Notes: generated by a model from the sequence alone, not told the origin. A DNA stretch of 64,000 nt from Streptomyces sp. NBC_00483 (GCF_036013745.1 NZ_CP107880.1:5208001-5272000); one strand, 5' to 3'. Positions 36,452 to 45,829 are shown, counted from the first letter of the stretch. A program made the numbers and translations.

Positions 36452-36938
36452 ATCCCCAAGTGAGGGCGCTCACACCGACCTTCGGGACCTACGTCCTGAT
36501 CCGGGCGTTTGCCTCAAGCGTGATGGACAGCACTTACCGGGACCTTGCGCCCATCACCCCTCCTCGTGCCAAAATAGGACAAGGAGTCCGGGGAGGGCTC
36601 CTTCCGTCCATCTAAGTCCAACCATGGACGGATTACTCAGCATTGCACTGCCGCTGGGGGGTCTGATGGCTCCTGATCGCTCTGTGACTGATCGTCACTG
36701 TGGCGTGACTGTCCGCTATGGCACGGTCCATCGGCTTCCGTCGCTGATGAACACCTGGGAGGGCAATTCCATCGGTTTGGCCGACGTGGCTGGACGGATG
36801 GTGTAGTTGTAGTGCCGAGGACAAGCCGTTCGTCCTATAACCGACTCGACTCGCGTCCGCCATTTCGGGCAACGCGGGTCAAGGTGCAGAATTTAGAGGA
36901 ATGAACCGAGAAGGTTCGGTTCTCCGAGGAGGCCGCTC
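36452..36938. other. bldC upstream region
   Basis: No gene is visible in these 487 bp. A stem-loop at 36581-36603 (AAGGAGTCC with GGGCTCCTT, one wobble pair) probably ends the preceding transcript. Close to bldC, GAACCGA (36903-36909) and TCGGTTC (36916-36922) form a 7-bp hairpin just ahead of the GAGGAGG ribosome-binding site (36926-36932). This hairpin could be an operator or affect translation. Local A/T content is raised around 36880-36905. Confidence 0.45.
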
Positions 36939-37145
36939 ATGACCGCTCGCACCCCTGATGCCGAGCCGCTGCTGACCCCGGCTGAGGTCGCCACGATGTT
37001 CCGCGTCGACCCCAAGACGGTCACGCGCTGGGCGAAGGCTGGCAAGCTCACGTCGATTCGTACGCTCGGCGGACACCGCCGCTACCGCGAGGCCGAGGTC
37101 CGCGCACTGCTTGCGGGTATCCCGCAGCAGCGCAGCGAGGCCTGA
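36939..37145 (+). CDS. bldC: Developmental regulator BldC (MerR-like DNA-binding protein)
   Basis: A 68-residue protein consisting of a single MerR-type winged helix: LTPAEVATMFRVDPKTVTRW (helix-turn-helix, about 12-31) and the wing GKLTSIRTLGGHRRYRE. Length and sequence match S. coelicolor BldC as I remember it, a regulator that holds back sporulation and controls antibiotic production by binding direct repeats head-to-tail. The ribosome-binding site GAGGAGG is strong. A very long T-tracted terminator lies 156 bp after the stop. Confidence 0.96.
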   Translation: MTARTPDAEPLLTPAEVATMFRVDPKTVTRWAKAGKLTSIRTLGGHRRYREAEVRALLAGIPQQRSEA

Positions 37146-37301
37146 GGCACCGCGCAACGCAGCAAAACGGGCGTTTTCGGGTCCCCCAACCCGGCGGACG
37201 CCCACCCATAGCTCCACTCGACGCGGGTCCTGCCCCAACAGGACTCCTTCTTATGAAGGCCGCCGAGGCGTCATCTCAACTGCCTCGCGCAAGCGTCATC
37301 C

Positions 37302-37341
37302 GATCGCGCTGGACTCCGCCGGGTCCAGCGCGATCTTTTTT
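37302..37341 (+). terminator. Strong intrinsic terminator after bldC
   Basis: GATCGCGCTGGAC (37302-37314) pairs with GTCCAGCGCGATC (37323-37335) over 13 bp and is followed by a run of six or seven T. This is the most canonical terminator of the window. Confidence 0.93.
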
Positions 37342-37830
37342 GTGCGCGGGGGCCGGTTCCGGGCGGGGGTCCCTGCGCGTCCTTGTCGGACCTTGATCGA
37401 TCTCTGTGGGCTCCTGCCCAGGGCAGTGCAATTGCACATATTAAATTGAGCCGTTGTAGGGAGGGGGTAAGAAACGGTGTTTCCAAAACAACTTCGGTGA
37501 CACCCATCACATGCCCCGTCGCTTGTTGCAGGTGACGCCCTTGCGCTAATGGGCGCCGGCGTCGGTGTGCGTTCCTGCTCGCGTCGTCGACTCTCCCTAG
37601 GCTGCCACCAGTTGAGGGCGCGCAGGGTCGCCTTTGGTTACCCCTTCGAGGGTCTTTCGTCCCAACGTGGCTCACGGGCGCTCTCGCGGCGCTCCAGGGG
37701 CCTTCCTGGCGGGCCCCTGGAGCGCCGCGGGGGATGACGGGTACTCAGATGCCGGGCAGTCAGGCGCAAGCGGCCTCGCGGGGCTGTGTGTCCGCGACTG
37801 TGTGTCCGTGACTGTCTGCCGGTGGAAACG
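37342..37830. other. Gene-free region between bldC and tRNA-Asp
   Basis: No supported gene in about 490 bp. An A/T-richer patch lies at 37430-37500. At 37685-37729 there is a perfect 18-bp inverted repeat (listed separately). Short open frames here have no ribosome-binding site and overlap the hairpin. Confidence 0.5.
37685..37729. repeat. Perfect 18-bp inverted repeat, orphan hairpin
   Basis: CGCGGCGCTCCAGGGGCC (37685-37702) and its exact reverse complement (37712-37729) flank a nine-base loop. There is no T-tract and no gene end within 300 bp on either strand, so it is not explained as an ordinary terminator. Confidence 0.8.
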
Positions 37831-37866
37831 AAAGAACCCCCGCACCGTACGGTGCGGGGGTTCTTC
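37831..37866 (-). terminator. Terminator of tRNA-Asp
   Basis: AAGAACCCCCGCACC pairs with GGTGCGGGGGTTCTT around GTAC, with A-rich sequence on the 3' side as read on the plus strand's complement. It is just 3' of the minus-strand tRNA. Confidence 0.88.
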
Positions 37867-37873
37867 TTTGCTG

Positions 37874-37948
37874 CGGTCCTGACGGGATTTGAACCCGCGG
37901 CCTCCACCTTGACAGGGTGGCGAGCACTCCAAACTGCTCCACAGGACC
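37874..37948 (-). tRNA. tRNA-Asp(GTC)
   Basis: A 75-nt cloverleaf: acceptor GGTCCTG/CAGGACC, anticodon loop CTGTCAA giving GTC, T-loop TTCAAAT, discriminator G. CCA is not encoded. An identical copy is at 43465-43539. Confidence 0.95.
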
Positions 37949-38042
37949 AGGTTTCGCGGCGCTTCTTGCTCGTTGCGCTGCGAGACAGGACTCTACAGCA
38001 GCGCAGGCCGTGCGGTCGAACTCACCGTGTGTGGTCGGCCGG

Positions 38043-41000
38043 TTACGGAACCTGGGCGTCGATCGCCTTCACGATCCGCTTGTCCGAGACGGGGTACGCG
38101 GTGCCCAGCGCATGGGCGAAATAGCTGACCCGCAGCTCCTCGATCATCCAGCGGATGTCGAGCACCTCCTGCGGCACGGGCCGCCCCTGCGGCATCTGCT
38201 CGAGCAGCCACAGGTACTCGTCCCGCATCTCGTGGACCTTCTCCATGCGGGTGGTGTCCCGCTGGACGCTGGTCGGCATCTGCTGGAGCCGGCGGTCGGC
38301 CGCGACGAGATAGCGCATCAGGTCGGGCAGCCGCCGCAGACCGGTGGCCGTGACGAAGCCCGGCTTCACCAGCTCGTTCAACTGGGCGCGCACGTCCTGG
38401 AGGTTGGGCAGCAGCACAGCGCTCTTCGTGGACTTCAGGCGGCGCTCGCAGGCCTGCCAGGCCGCCAGGACCTGCTGCACCTGGCCGACCGCCTTCACCG
38501 TGGTGTCGACGATCTCCGCGCGCACCTTGTCGTAGAGCTTCCGGTACGACTCCTCGTCCCAGGCGGGCCCGCCGAAGTCGCCGATGAGCTTGTCCGCCGC
38601 CGCCATCGCGCAGTCGTCGAAGAGCGCCTGGACGGAGCCGTGCGGGTTCGCGGACAGGGCGAGCTTCTGCGCGTTGCTCAGCTTGTCCGAGGCGAACTTG
38701 CCCGGGTTCACCGGGATGTTGCGGAGGATGAGCCGGCGCGTGCCCTTCCACATCGCCTGCGCCTGCTCGGCCTCGCTGTCGAAGAGGCGTACGGAGACGG
38801 TGTCGCCGTCGTCGACCAGGGCCGGGAAGGCCTTCACCGGCTGGCCGGCGCGGCGCGTCTCGAAGACCTTCGACAGCGCCCCGACGCTCCAGTCGGTGAG
38901 GCCCTTGCGCTCCACGGACGGGCCGCCGGAACGCTCGGCGGTCGCCTTGGCCGCCTGGGAGATCGCCTGCCGGGCCTTCGGCTTCAGCCGGAGCTTGAGC
39001 GCCTCCAGGTCCTTGTCCTCGGCGAGCTTGCGGCGCCGCTCGTCGACGATCCGGAAGGTGATCTTCAGGTGGTCCGGTACGCGGCCCAGGTCGAAGTCGT
39101 CCGGGCTCACCGGGACGCCGACCATCTGCTGCAGCTCGCGCGCGAGCGTGACCGGCAGCGGCTCCTGGAGCGGCACCGCACGGTCCAGGAACGCCTTCGC
39201 GTAGTTCGGCGCGGGCACGTAGTTGCGGCGGATCGGCTTGGGGAGGGACCGGATCAGTTCGACGACCACGTCCTCGCGCAGGCCGGGGATCTGCCAGTCG
39301 AAGCCCTCGTCGGTGACCTGGTTGAGCACCTGCAACGGGAGATGGACCGTCACGCCGTCCGCGTCCGCGCCCGGCTCGAACTGGTACGTCACCCGGAACT
39401 TGAGCCCGCCCTGACGCCAGGAGTCCGGGTAGTCGTCCTTCGTGACCGCTTCCGCGGACTCGCGGATCAGCATCGAGCGCTCGAAGTCGAGGAGTTCGGG
39501 CTCCTCGCGCTTCTTCTGCTTCCACCAGGAGTCGAAGTGGGCGCCGGACACGACGTGTTCGGGCACCCGCTGGTCGTAGAAGTCGAAGAGGGTCTCGTCG
39601 TCGACGACGATGTCGCGGCGGCGCGCCCGGTGCTCCAACTCCTCGACCTCGGTGAGGAGTCGGCGGTTGTCGGCGAAGAACTTGTGGTGCGTGCGCCAGT
39701 CGCCCTCGACCAGCGCGTTCCGGATGAACAGCTCGCGGCTGACCTCGGCGTCGATCCGCCCGTAGTTCACCTTGCGCTGCGCGACGAGCGGGACGCCGTA
39801 CAGCGTGACCTTCTCGTACGCCATCACGGCCGCCTGGTCCTTCTCCCAGTGCGGCTCGCTGTACGTGCGCTTGAGCAGGTGCTCGGCGAGCGGCTCGACC
39901 CACTCGGGCTCGATCTTCGCGTTGACGCGGGCCCAGAGCCGGCTGGTCTCCACGAGCTCCGCCGACATCACGAACCGCGGGGGCTTCTTGAAGAGGGCCG
40001 AGCCGGGGAAGATCGCGAACTTGGCGTTGCGGGCGCCGATGTACTCGTTGCGCCCGCGGTCGCGGCCCGCCTGCTTGGGGTCCTTCTGCGTGGACTCCTT
40101 GGACTCCTTCACGTCCTTCATTCCGATGTGCGAAAGCAAACCGGAGAGGAGGGAGAGATGGACGGAGTCGTCGGCCGCGGGAGTGTCGGCGTCGTTGAGA
40201 TGGATCCCCATCTGCTTCGCGACCGTCCGCAGCTGCGTGTAGATGTCCTGCCACTCGCGGATGCGCAGGAAGTTCAGGTACTCGCGCTTGCACATGCGGC
40301 GGAAGGCGGAGGAGCCCAGCTCCTTCTGCTGTTCGCGGACGTACCGCCACATGTTCAGGAACGCCAGGAAGTCGCTGGTCTCGTCCTTGAAGCGGGCGTG
40401 CTGCTGGTCGGCCTGCGCCTGCTTGTCGGAGGGGCGCTCGCGCGGGTCCTGGATGGAGAGCGCCGCGGCGATCACCATGACCTCGCGCACACAGCCGTTC
40501 TTGTCGGCCTCCAGGACCATGCGGGCGAGCCGCGGGTCGACGGGGAGCTGGGCGAGCTTGCGGCCCTGCTCCGTGAGCCGTTTCCGTACGTCTTTCTGTG
40601 CGGGGTCCAACGCGCCCAGTTCCTGGAGGAGTTGGACACCGTCGCGGATGTTGCGGTGGTCCGGCGGGTCGATGAAGGGGAACTTCTCGATGTCGCCGAG
40701 CCCCGCCGAGGTCATCTGGAGGATGACGGAGGCCAGGTTCGTACGGAGGATCTCCGCGTCCGTGAACTCCGGGCGGGACAGGAAGTCGTCCTCGGAGTAG
40801 AGGCGGATGCAGATGCCGTCGGACGTACGGCCGCAGCGGCCCTTGCGCTGGTTGGCGCTGGCCTGACTGACCGGCTCGATGGGCAGCCGCTGCACCTTCG
40901 TGCGGTGCGAATAGCGAGAGATGCGGGCCGTGCCCGGGTCGATCACGTACTTGATGCCGGGGACCGTCAGGGAGGTCTCCGCGACGTTCGTGGCGAGCAC

Positions 41001-42074
41001 GATGCGGCGGCCCGTGTGGCGCTGGAAGACGCGGTGCTGCTCGGCGTGCGAGAGCCGCGCGTACAGCGGCAGCACCTCGGTGCTGTGTGCGACAGAGCCT
41101 CCGGCGCGGGCGTACTTCTTCTCCAGCGCGTCCGCGGTGTCACGGATCTCGCGCTCCCCGGAGAGGAAGACCAGGACGTCGCCCGGCCCTTCCTTCTGAA
41201 GCTCCTCGACGGCGTCCGTGATCGCGGTGATCTGGTCGCGGTCGGAGTCGTCGCCGGCCTCTTCGAGGAGCGGGCGGTACCGCACCTCCACCGGATACGT
41301 ACGCCCGCTGACCTCGACGATCGGGGCGTCCCCGAAGTGCCGCGAGAAGCGCTCGGGGTCGATCGTCGCGGAGGTGATGACGACCTTGAGGTCCGGGCGC
41401 CTCGGCAGCAGCTGCGCCAGGTAGCCGAGGAGGAAGTCGATGTTCAGGGACCGCTCGTGGGCCTCGTCGATGATGATCGTGTCGTACGCGCGCAGCTCGC
41501 GGTCCGTCTGGATCTCGGCGAGCAGGATGCCGTCCGTCATCAGCTTCACGAACGTGCCGTCCTGGTCCACCTGGTCGGTGAACCGGACCTTCCAGCCGAC
41601 CGCCTCGCCCAGCGGCGTGTGCAGCTCGTCGGCGACGCGCTCCGCGACCGTGCGGGCCGCGATACGGCGGGGCTGGGTGTGCCCGATCATGCCGCGCACA
41701 CCACGGCCGAGTTCGAGACAGATCTTCGGGATCTGCGTCGTCTTTCCGGAACCGGTCTCACCGGCGACGATCACGACCTGGTGGTCGCGGATCGCCTCGG
41801 CGATCTCGTCCTTCTTCTGGCTGACCGGGAGCTGCTCGGGATACGTGACGTCGAGCGCCGCACGGCGCTCGCGACGGGTGTCCGTGCGGACGGCGGCCTT
41901 CTCGGCCTCCGCGTCGATCTCCGCGACGACGGCGGCACGCGCCTCCGGCTTACGGATCTTGCGGGCGCCTTCGAGCCTGCGCCCGAGGCGGTGCGCATCG
42001 CGCAGGGACAGCTCGGAGATCCGCCGCGCTACGGCGGCGAACTGATCGGCGGCGGGGGCAGGCTGCGTAGACAT
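38043..42074 (-). CDS. hrpA: ATP-dependent RNA helicase HrpA (DEAH box)
   Basis: A 1,343-residue DEAH helicase. Walker A GETGSGKT is at residues 105-112, DEAH in IIIDEAHERS near 205, SAT in ITSATIDPERF, and motif VI QRKGRCGRT near 415. HA2, OB-fold and the long HrpA-specific C-terminal region (DUF3418-type, about 700-1330) follow. Length matches bacterial HrpA. In E. coli HrpA processes mRNA and resolves stalled ribosomes; role here is assumed similar. The gene is alone between tRNA-Asp and a divergent membrane protein. A reading frame of over 1,400 codons opens on the opposite strand, a GC-bias artefact. Confidence 0.95.
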   Translation of the reverse strand: MSTQPAPAADQFAAVARRISELSLRDAHRLGRRLEGARKIRKPEARAAVVAEIDAEAEKAAVRTDTRRERRAALDVTYPEQLPVSQKKDEIAEAIRDHQVVIVAGETGSGKTTQIPKICLELGRGVRGMIGHTQPRRIAARTVAERVADELHTPLGEAVGWKVRFTDQVDQDGTFVKLMTDGILLAEIQTDRELRAYDTIIIDEAHERSLNIDFLLGYLAQLLPRRPDLKVVITSATIDPERFSRHFGDAPIVEVSGRTYPVEVRYRPLLEEAGDDSDRDQITAITDAVEELQKEGPGDVLVFLSGEREIRDTADALEKKYARAGGSVAHSTEVLPLYARLSHAEQHRVFQRHTGRRIVLATNVAETSLTVPGIKYVIDPGTARISRYSHRTKVQRLPIEPVSQASANQRKGRCGRTSDGICIRLYSEDDFLSRPEFTDAEILRTNLASVILQMTSAGLGDIEKFPFIDPPDHRNIRDGVQLLQELGALDPAQKDVRKRLTEQGRKLAQLPVDPRLARMVLEADKNGCVREVMVIAAALSIQDPRERPSDKQAQADQQHARFKDETSDFLAFLNMWRYVREQQKELGSSAFRRMCKREYLNFLRIREWQDIYTQLRTVAKQMGIHLNDADTPAADDSVHLSLLSGLLSHIGMKDVKESKESTQKDPKQAGRDRGRNEYIGARNAKFAIFPGSALFKKPPRFVMSAELVETSRLWARVNAKIEPEWVEPLAEHLLKRTYSEPHWEKDQAAVMAYEKVTLYGVPLVAQRKVNYGRIDAEVSRELFIRNALVEGDWRTHHKFFADNRRLLTEVEELEHRARRRDIVVDDETLFDFYDQRVPEHVVSGAHFDSWWKQKKREEPELLDFERSMLIRESAEAVTKDDYPDSWRQGGLKFRVTYQFEPGADADGVTVHLPLQVLNQVTDEGFDWQIPGLREDVVVELIRSLPKPIRRNYVPAPNYAKAFLDRAVPLQEPLPVTLARELQQMVGVPVSPDDFDLGRVPDHLKITFRIVDERRRKLAEDKDLEALKLRLKPKARQAISQAAKATAERSGGPSVERKGLTDWSVGALSKVFETRRAGQPVKAFPALVDDGDTVSVRLFDSEAEQAQAMWKGTRRLILRNIPVNPGKFASDKLSNAQKLALSANPHGSVQALFDDCAMAAADKLIGDFGGPAWDEESYRKLYDKVRAEIVDTTVKAVGQVQQVLAAWQACERRLKSTKSAVLLPNLQDVRAQLNELVKPGFVTATGLRRLPDLMRYLVAADRRLQQMPTSVQRDTTRMEKVHEMRDEYLWLLEQMPQGRPVPQEVLDIRWMIEELRVSYFAHALGTAYPVSDKRIVKAIDAQVP

Positions 42075-42194
42075 ACGTCCTCAAGGATCTCACCTCGGGG
42101 AAATGTGTGGCGACCGATTTTGTGGCCGGTGCGCCGGGGCGGCCGGGGCCCGCGTCCGGATGTAGAGCGCCGACGCGTGGCTTAACGTGCGGAT

Positions 42195-43316
42195 ATGTCG
42201 CACTTGCCCGATGAGCCCGCACCGGACGACGCGCCTCCGCCGTCCCCGGAGAAGGAGCACCCGCCGCACGGCCAGCACGGGCGCCCGCTGAGCGGGGCCG
42301 AGCGCTGGTCCGGCTTCAAGGACTCACCGTTCTTCCCGGCGTGCGTGCTCGTCCTCATCCTGGCCGCGGCGGCCGCCCTGTTCGCCGGCTCGTACACGTA
42401 CTCCATGGCGAACCCGACGCCGCACCACATCCCGACCGGCGTCACCGGGGAGCACGACGCCGCGCGGCGCAGCGCGTTCGTCGGGGCGATGGAGAAGGCG
42501 CTCGACGCGCAGCTCGACCTCAAGGTGTACGACTCCCCCGAGGCGGCCCGGGACGCTCTCGACGCCCAGAAGATCTACGCGGTCTTCGACGTGCGGGACA
42601 ACGGCGCCCGCGTCCGCCTCGACGTCTCCGGTGCCTCCGGGGTCACCGTCGCCCAGGTCTTCGCCGAGGCGGCGCCCCCGGTCAGCAAGGCGACCGGCAT
42701 CCCGGTGACGGTGAAGGATGTGAACCCGTTGCAGGGCGGGGACCCGCGCGGCCTCACGATCTTCTACATCACGCTCGCCGCGGTGATCATCGGCTTCGTC
42801 GGCGCGATCCAGCTCAGCGTGCACGCGCGCGGCCTCAACCCGGCCGAGCGGATCGCCTTCACGATCGCCTACTCGCTGCTCGGCGGGTTCGCGGTGGCGG
42901 CGGTCGCGGACTGGGGGCTCGGCGCGGTGGACCTGCCGTTCGTCGAGTCCTGGCTGATCCTCGCGCTGACGATGTTCACCTGCGGCATGGTCTTCACGAT
43001 GTTCAACACGTTCTTCCACCGCTGGGCGATGATCCCGACCTGGGGCCTGCTGGTCCTGCTCGGCAACCCGGCATCAGGCGGCGCGGTGGCGCCCCCGCTG
43101 CTGCCCACGGTGATCGGCCGTCTCGGCCAGTGGCTGCCACCGGGTGCCTCGTACAACGCCCAGCACACGGCGGTCTACTTCCAGGGCAACCAGCACGCCT
43201 TCCCGATCCTGGTGCTTGCCGGCTGGTCCCTGGTCTCCTGCGCCCTCTTCTGGTTCTGGCGCCATCGCCACCCGGGCGGCCGGGGCACGGGACCGCTGCA
43301 CGCGGCACCCGTGTAG
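42195..43316 (+). CDS. ABC-2-like integral membrane protein (DUF3533/YhgE-Pip type)
   Basis: A 373-residue membrane protein. After a Pro/His-rich cytoplasmic tail (about 1-45) come one helix (about 50-70), an extracytoplasmic domain of about 120 residues, and a bundle of five helices (about 195-355). That layout (TM, large loop, 5 TM) is seen in the YhgE/Pip and type VII-associated membrane proteins, which derive from ABC-2 permeases. No ATPase partner is adjacent. It is divergent from hrpA and ends at a bidirectional terminator before a tRNA cluster. Substrate unknown. Confidence 0.75.
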   Translation: MSHLPDEPAPDDAPPPSPEKEHPPHGQHGRPLSGAERWSGFKDSPFFPACVLVLILAAAAALFAGSYTYSMANPTPHHIPTGVTGEHDAARRSAFVGAMEKALDAQLDLKVYDSPEAARDALDAQKIYAVFDVRDNGARVRLDVSGASGVTVAQVFAEAAPPVSKATGIPVTVKDVNPLQGGDPRGLTIFYITLAAVIIGFVGAIQLSVHARGLNPAERIAFTIAYSLLGGFAVAAVADWGLGAVDLPFVESWLILALTMFTCGMVFTMFNTFFHRWAMIPTWGLLVLLGNPASGGAVAPPLLPTVIGRLGQWLPPGASYNAQHTAVYFQGNQHAFPILVLAGWSLVSCALFWFWRHRHPGGRGTGPLHAAPV

Positions 43317-43334
43317 GGCGTGCGGGAAACGCAA

Positions 43335-43360
43335 TAGGCCCCGTCCGGAGACGGGGCCTA
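43335..43360. terminator. Bidirectional terminator before tRNA-Phe
   Basis: TAGGCCCCGTC (43335-43345) pairs perfectly with GACGGGGCCTA (43350-43360) around CGGA. It serves the + gene and the minus-strand tRNA cluster. Confidence 0.85.
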
Positions 43361-43367
43361 GTTCCTG

Positions 43368-43441
43368 TGGCTGGGGCCGGGATCGAACCGGCGACCTATC
43401 GCTTTTCAGGCGATCGCTCGTACCAACTGAGCTACCCAGCC
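43368..43441 (-). tRNA. tRNA-Phe(GAA)
   Basis: A 74-nt cloverleaf with acceptor GGCTGGG/CCCAGCC, anticodon loop CTGAAAA giving GAA, T-loop TTCGATC, discriminator A. CCA is not encoded. It is the 3'-most of a three-tRNA cluster on the minus strand. Confidence 0.95.
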
Positions 43442-43464
43442 ACGAAGTTCACGAGGAACTTCAG

Positions 43465-43539
43465 CGGTCCTGACGGGATTTGAACCCGCGGCCTCCACCT
43501 TGACAGGGTGGCGAGCACTCCAAACTGCTCCACAGGACC
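43465..43539 (-). tRNA. tRNA-Asp(GTC), second copy
   Basis: Same 75-nt sequence as at 37874-37948. It lies 23 bp from tRNA-Phe in the cluster. Confidence 0.95.
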
Positions 43540-43588
43540 TAGCTGTTGTGCGAGACAAGCAAGAGCAAGTCTCTCACACGGTTGTGCG

Positions 43589-43661
43589 TGCCCCCAACGG
43601 GATTCGAACCCGTGCTACCGCCTTGAAAGGGCGGCGTCCTAGGCCGCTAGACGATGAGGGC
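43589..43661 (-). tRNA. tRNA-Glu(TTC)
   Basis: A 73-nt cloverleaf with acceptor GCCCTCA/TGGGGGC (one G-U pair), anticodon loop CTTTCAA giving TTC, T-loop TTCGAAT, discriminator A. It is first in the Glu-Asp-Phe minus-strand cluster. Confidence 0.95.
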
Positions 43662-43764
43662 TATCGGCCCGCCTGCGCGCTTTGCAGCGCGTCGGGGACG
43701 TGAGAAGCATATGGGATGCAGGGAGCTATCGCCAAAACGGTTTACGGGGAGCTCTGCCCAAGGG

Positions 43765-45348
43765 TCAGGGGGAGCTCTCCCCAGGGCTCGGCGAGGGGGT
43801 CGCGCCGGGCTGGTTCTCCTGCGGCAGATGGCGGCTGACCTCCGCCTTCGTCAGGCCCAGACCACCCAGGCGGATCTCGTCCCAGGCCTGCAGGCGCTTG
43901 GTCGTGCGGTCCAGATAGAGGACCGAGGCCTCCACCGGGTCCGGCTTGCCGTCGTCCACCGCGCGCAGGCCGCTGCCGCCGGTCGAGCCCTCGACGCGCA
44001 GCCGGGTGCCGAGCGGGAGCACGTCCATCTCCTGGTGGTGGATGTGCCCCGCAAGGACCAGCGGCACCTCGCCGTCCACCTCACGGGCCGCGGCCGGCTC
44101 ATGGGCGAGCGCGATGTCGACCGGGGTGCCCGCCGCCCGCTGATCGCGCAGCGCGGAGGCGAGTCGGATGCCCGACAGGCGCTCGGCCGGATCGCCCTGC
44201 GCCTTCACCGCACGGTCCGGGGTGTACTGCGGGTCGCCCATACCGGCGAAGCGCAGGCCCGCGACCGTGGCGGCCTTGCCGTCGTCGAGGACGCGGACGT
44301 TCTTGAAGCGCTTCCGGTCGGCGAGGTACTTCTGCGTCGCGTTCTTCGAGTCGTGGTTGCCGCGGATCCAGACGTAGGGCACGCCGAGGTTCTTGATGGG
44401 GTCCAGGAAGGCGTTCTCGGCCTTCGAGCCGTGGTCCATCGTGTCGCCGGTGTCGACGATCGCGGAGATCTTGTACTGCTCCACGAGCGAGGCGATGATC
44501 TTCCACGACGCCGGATTGAGGTGGATGTCCGACACGTGCAGGACGCGGATCGTCGAGGGGTCCGGCTGGTACGTGGGGAGTGTGGACGTCGCGTCGTACA
44601 GCTTGGTCACGTTCGTGACGAGGAGCGCCAACTCCTTTTGGTACGCGTCGAATTCGGTCACGATCGAGCGCGCGCTGCCGACCACGGAGGGCGCCGAGGA
44701 GAGCAGCCCGGAGAACTTCGGCTCCAGGACGGACTCCGGGTTCCACGTCGCGTACGCCGTACCGCCCGAGGCCGCGAGCAGGGTGAGCGCCAGGCCGCCG
44801 GCGGCCAGGGCGCGGCGCGGGCGGCGGTAGACCACGAGGCCGAGCGACGTGGCGCCCGCGAGCACCGCCACGCAGGAGCGCAGGGCCAGGTCGACCGTGC
44901 CGTGCTGGACGTCGCGCGCGACCTCGTCCTGGAGTCCGGAGAAGCGCTCGGGGTGGTCGACGAGGGCCTGGGCGCGGGCCGGGTCGAGGCGGTCCACGTC
45001 GACGTCGAGGCGGATCGGCGCGGTGTGCGAGTGCAGTTCGAGGGCGCCGAGCGGCGACACATTGATCTTCGTACCGCCCGAGAAGGAGGGGCGCAGCGTC
45101 ATCTTCGTGTCCATGGGCCCCACCGGCGTCCGCACGCTGCCGACGATCAGCAGGCCGAGCCAGGCGCCGAGCAGCACGACGGCGACCAGACCGAGCGCGC
45201 GTACGTAGGGGTGCGGCGGGTGGACCAGCTGGAGGACCGGGTGGGGATGCCGGTCGCGGTAGTGGCGCAGGAGCGCCGAGGGCGTCCCTCGAACGCTCCG
45301 TATACGGCGGCGGACTCCACGTATGGCGGCGACTGGCGAGCGGGCCAT
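43765..45348 (-). CDS. Membrane-anchored metallophosphoesterase
   Basis: A 527-residue protein. One membrane helix lies near residues 48-68, an extracytoplasmic region follows, a second helix occurs near 155-200 (two close segments), and the calcineurin-like phosphoesterase domain fills about 270-490. The metal-binding motifs are in order: VSDIHLN, DTGDTMDHG, IRGNHDSK, AHE and AGHIHH. The C-terminal tail is Pro/Ser-rich. ATG 45348 is chosen; upstream codons overlap the divergent gene's promoter. The catalytic domain probably faces the outside, so the substrate may be an envelope phosphodiester, but that is inference. Confidence 0.88.
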   Translation of the reverse strand: MARSPVAAIRGVRRRIRSVRGTPSALLRHYRDRHPHPVLQLVHPPHPYVRALGLVAVVLLGAWLGLLIVGSVRTPVGPMDTKMTLRPSFSGGTKINVSPLGALELHSHTAPIRLDVDVDRLDPARAQALVDHPERFSGLQDEVARDVQHGTVDLALRSCVAVLAGATSLGLVVYRRPRRALAAGGLALTLLAASGGTAYATWNPESVLEPKFSGLLSSAPSVVGSARSIVTEFDAYQKELALLVTNVTKLYDATSTLPTYQPDPSTIRVLHVSDIHLNPASWKIIASLVEQYKISAIVDTGDTMDHGSKAENAFLDPIKNLGVPYVWIRGNHDSKNATQKYLADRKRFKNVRVLDDGKAATVAGLRFAGMGDPQYTPDRAVKAQGDPAERLSGIRLASALRDQRAAGTPVDIALAHEPAAAREVDGEVPLVLAGHIHHQEMDVLPLGTRLRVEGSTGGSGLRAVDDGKPDPVEASVLYLDRTTKRLQAWDEIRLGGLGLTKAEVSRHLPQENQPGATPSPSPGESSP

Positions 45349-45406
45349 TGCTCCCGTATGCCCAAGTGCACGGGTGGATATGCGGGTTGTACCGGACAAT
45401 GGCCGT

Positions 45407-45757
45407 GTGCTGGAGATGACGCGCGAGACGTTCGAGGAACTGGTCGCCGAAGCGCTGGACCGGATCCCGCCCGAGCTGACCCGACTCATGGACAACGTGG
45501 CCGTGTTCGTGGAGGACGAGCCGCCCGCAGAGGACCCCGAGCTGCTCGGGCTCTACGAAGGGACCCCGCTGACCGAGCGGGGCGAGTGGTACGCGGGGGT
45601 GCTGCCGGACCGGATCACCATCTACCGGGGGCCGACGCTGCGGATGTGCGAGTCGACGGAGGACGTGGTCACGGAGACCGAGGTGACCGTGGTGCACGAG
45701 ATCGCGCACCACTTCGGGATCGACGACGCGCGGCTGCACGCGCTCGGATACGGGTGA
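45407..45757 (+). CDS. Minimal zincin-type metallopeptidase family protein
   Basis: A 116-residue protein (PF06262-like). The zinc motif HEIAHH is near the C-terminus (VVHEIAHHFGIDD), following the conserved LTRLMDNVAVFVED and LYEG segments. The fold is a minimal zincin; peptidase activity has not been shown for most members that I know of. The start is uncertain: GTG 45407 gives the usual family N-terminus, while ATG 45416 and ATG 45380 are in frame; none has a strong ribosome-binding site. It is divergent from the phosphoesterase, 58 bp away. Confidence 0.85.
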   Translation: MLEMTRETFEELVAEALDRIPPELTRLMDNVAVFVEDEPPAEDPELLGLYEGTPLTERGEWYAGVLPDRITIYRGPTLRMCESTEDVVTETEVTVVHEIAHHFGIDDARLHALGYG

Positions 45758-45803
45758 GGCGCGGGGGGAGACACGGGTGGGACGCGAGTGGGACACGGGT
45801 GAG

Positions 45804-45829
45804 GCCCCCGCACTGATTGTGGGGGCTTT
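45804..45829 (+). terminator. Terminator after the metallopeptidase gene
   Basis: GCCCCCGCA (45804-45812) pairs with TGTGGGGGC (45818-45826) with one G-T pair and is followed by TTT. Confidence 0.75.

Noticed and set aside
37917..42185. A reading frame of over 1,400 codons antisense to hrpA
   Set aside because: Very GC-rich coding DNA leaves few stop codons on the opposite strand. The translation is Arg/Leu/Asp/Val-rich with no domain, while the minus strand has all helicase motifs.
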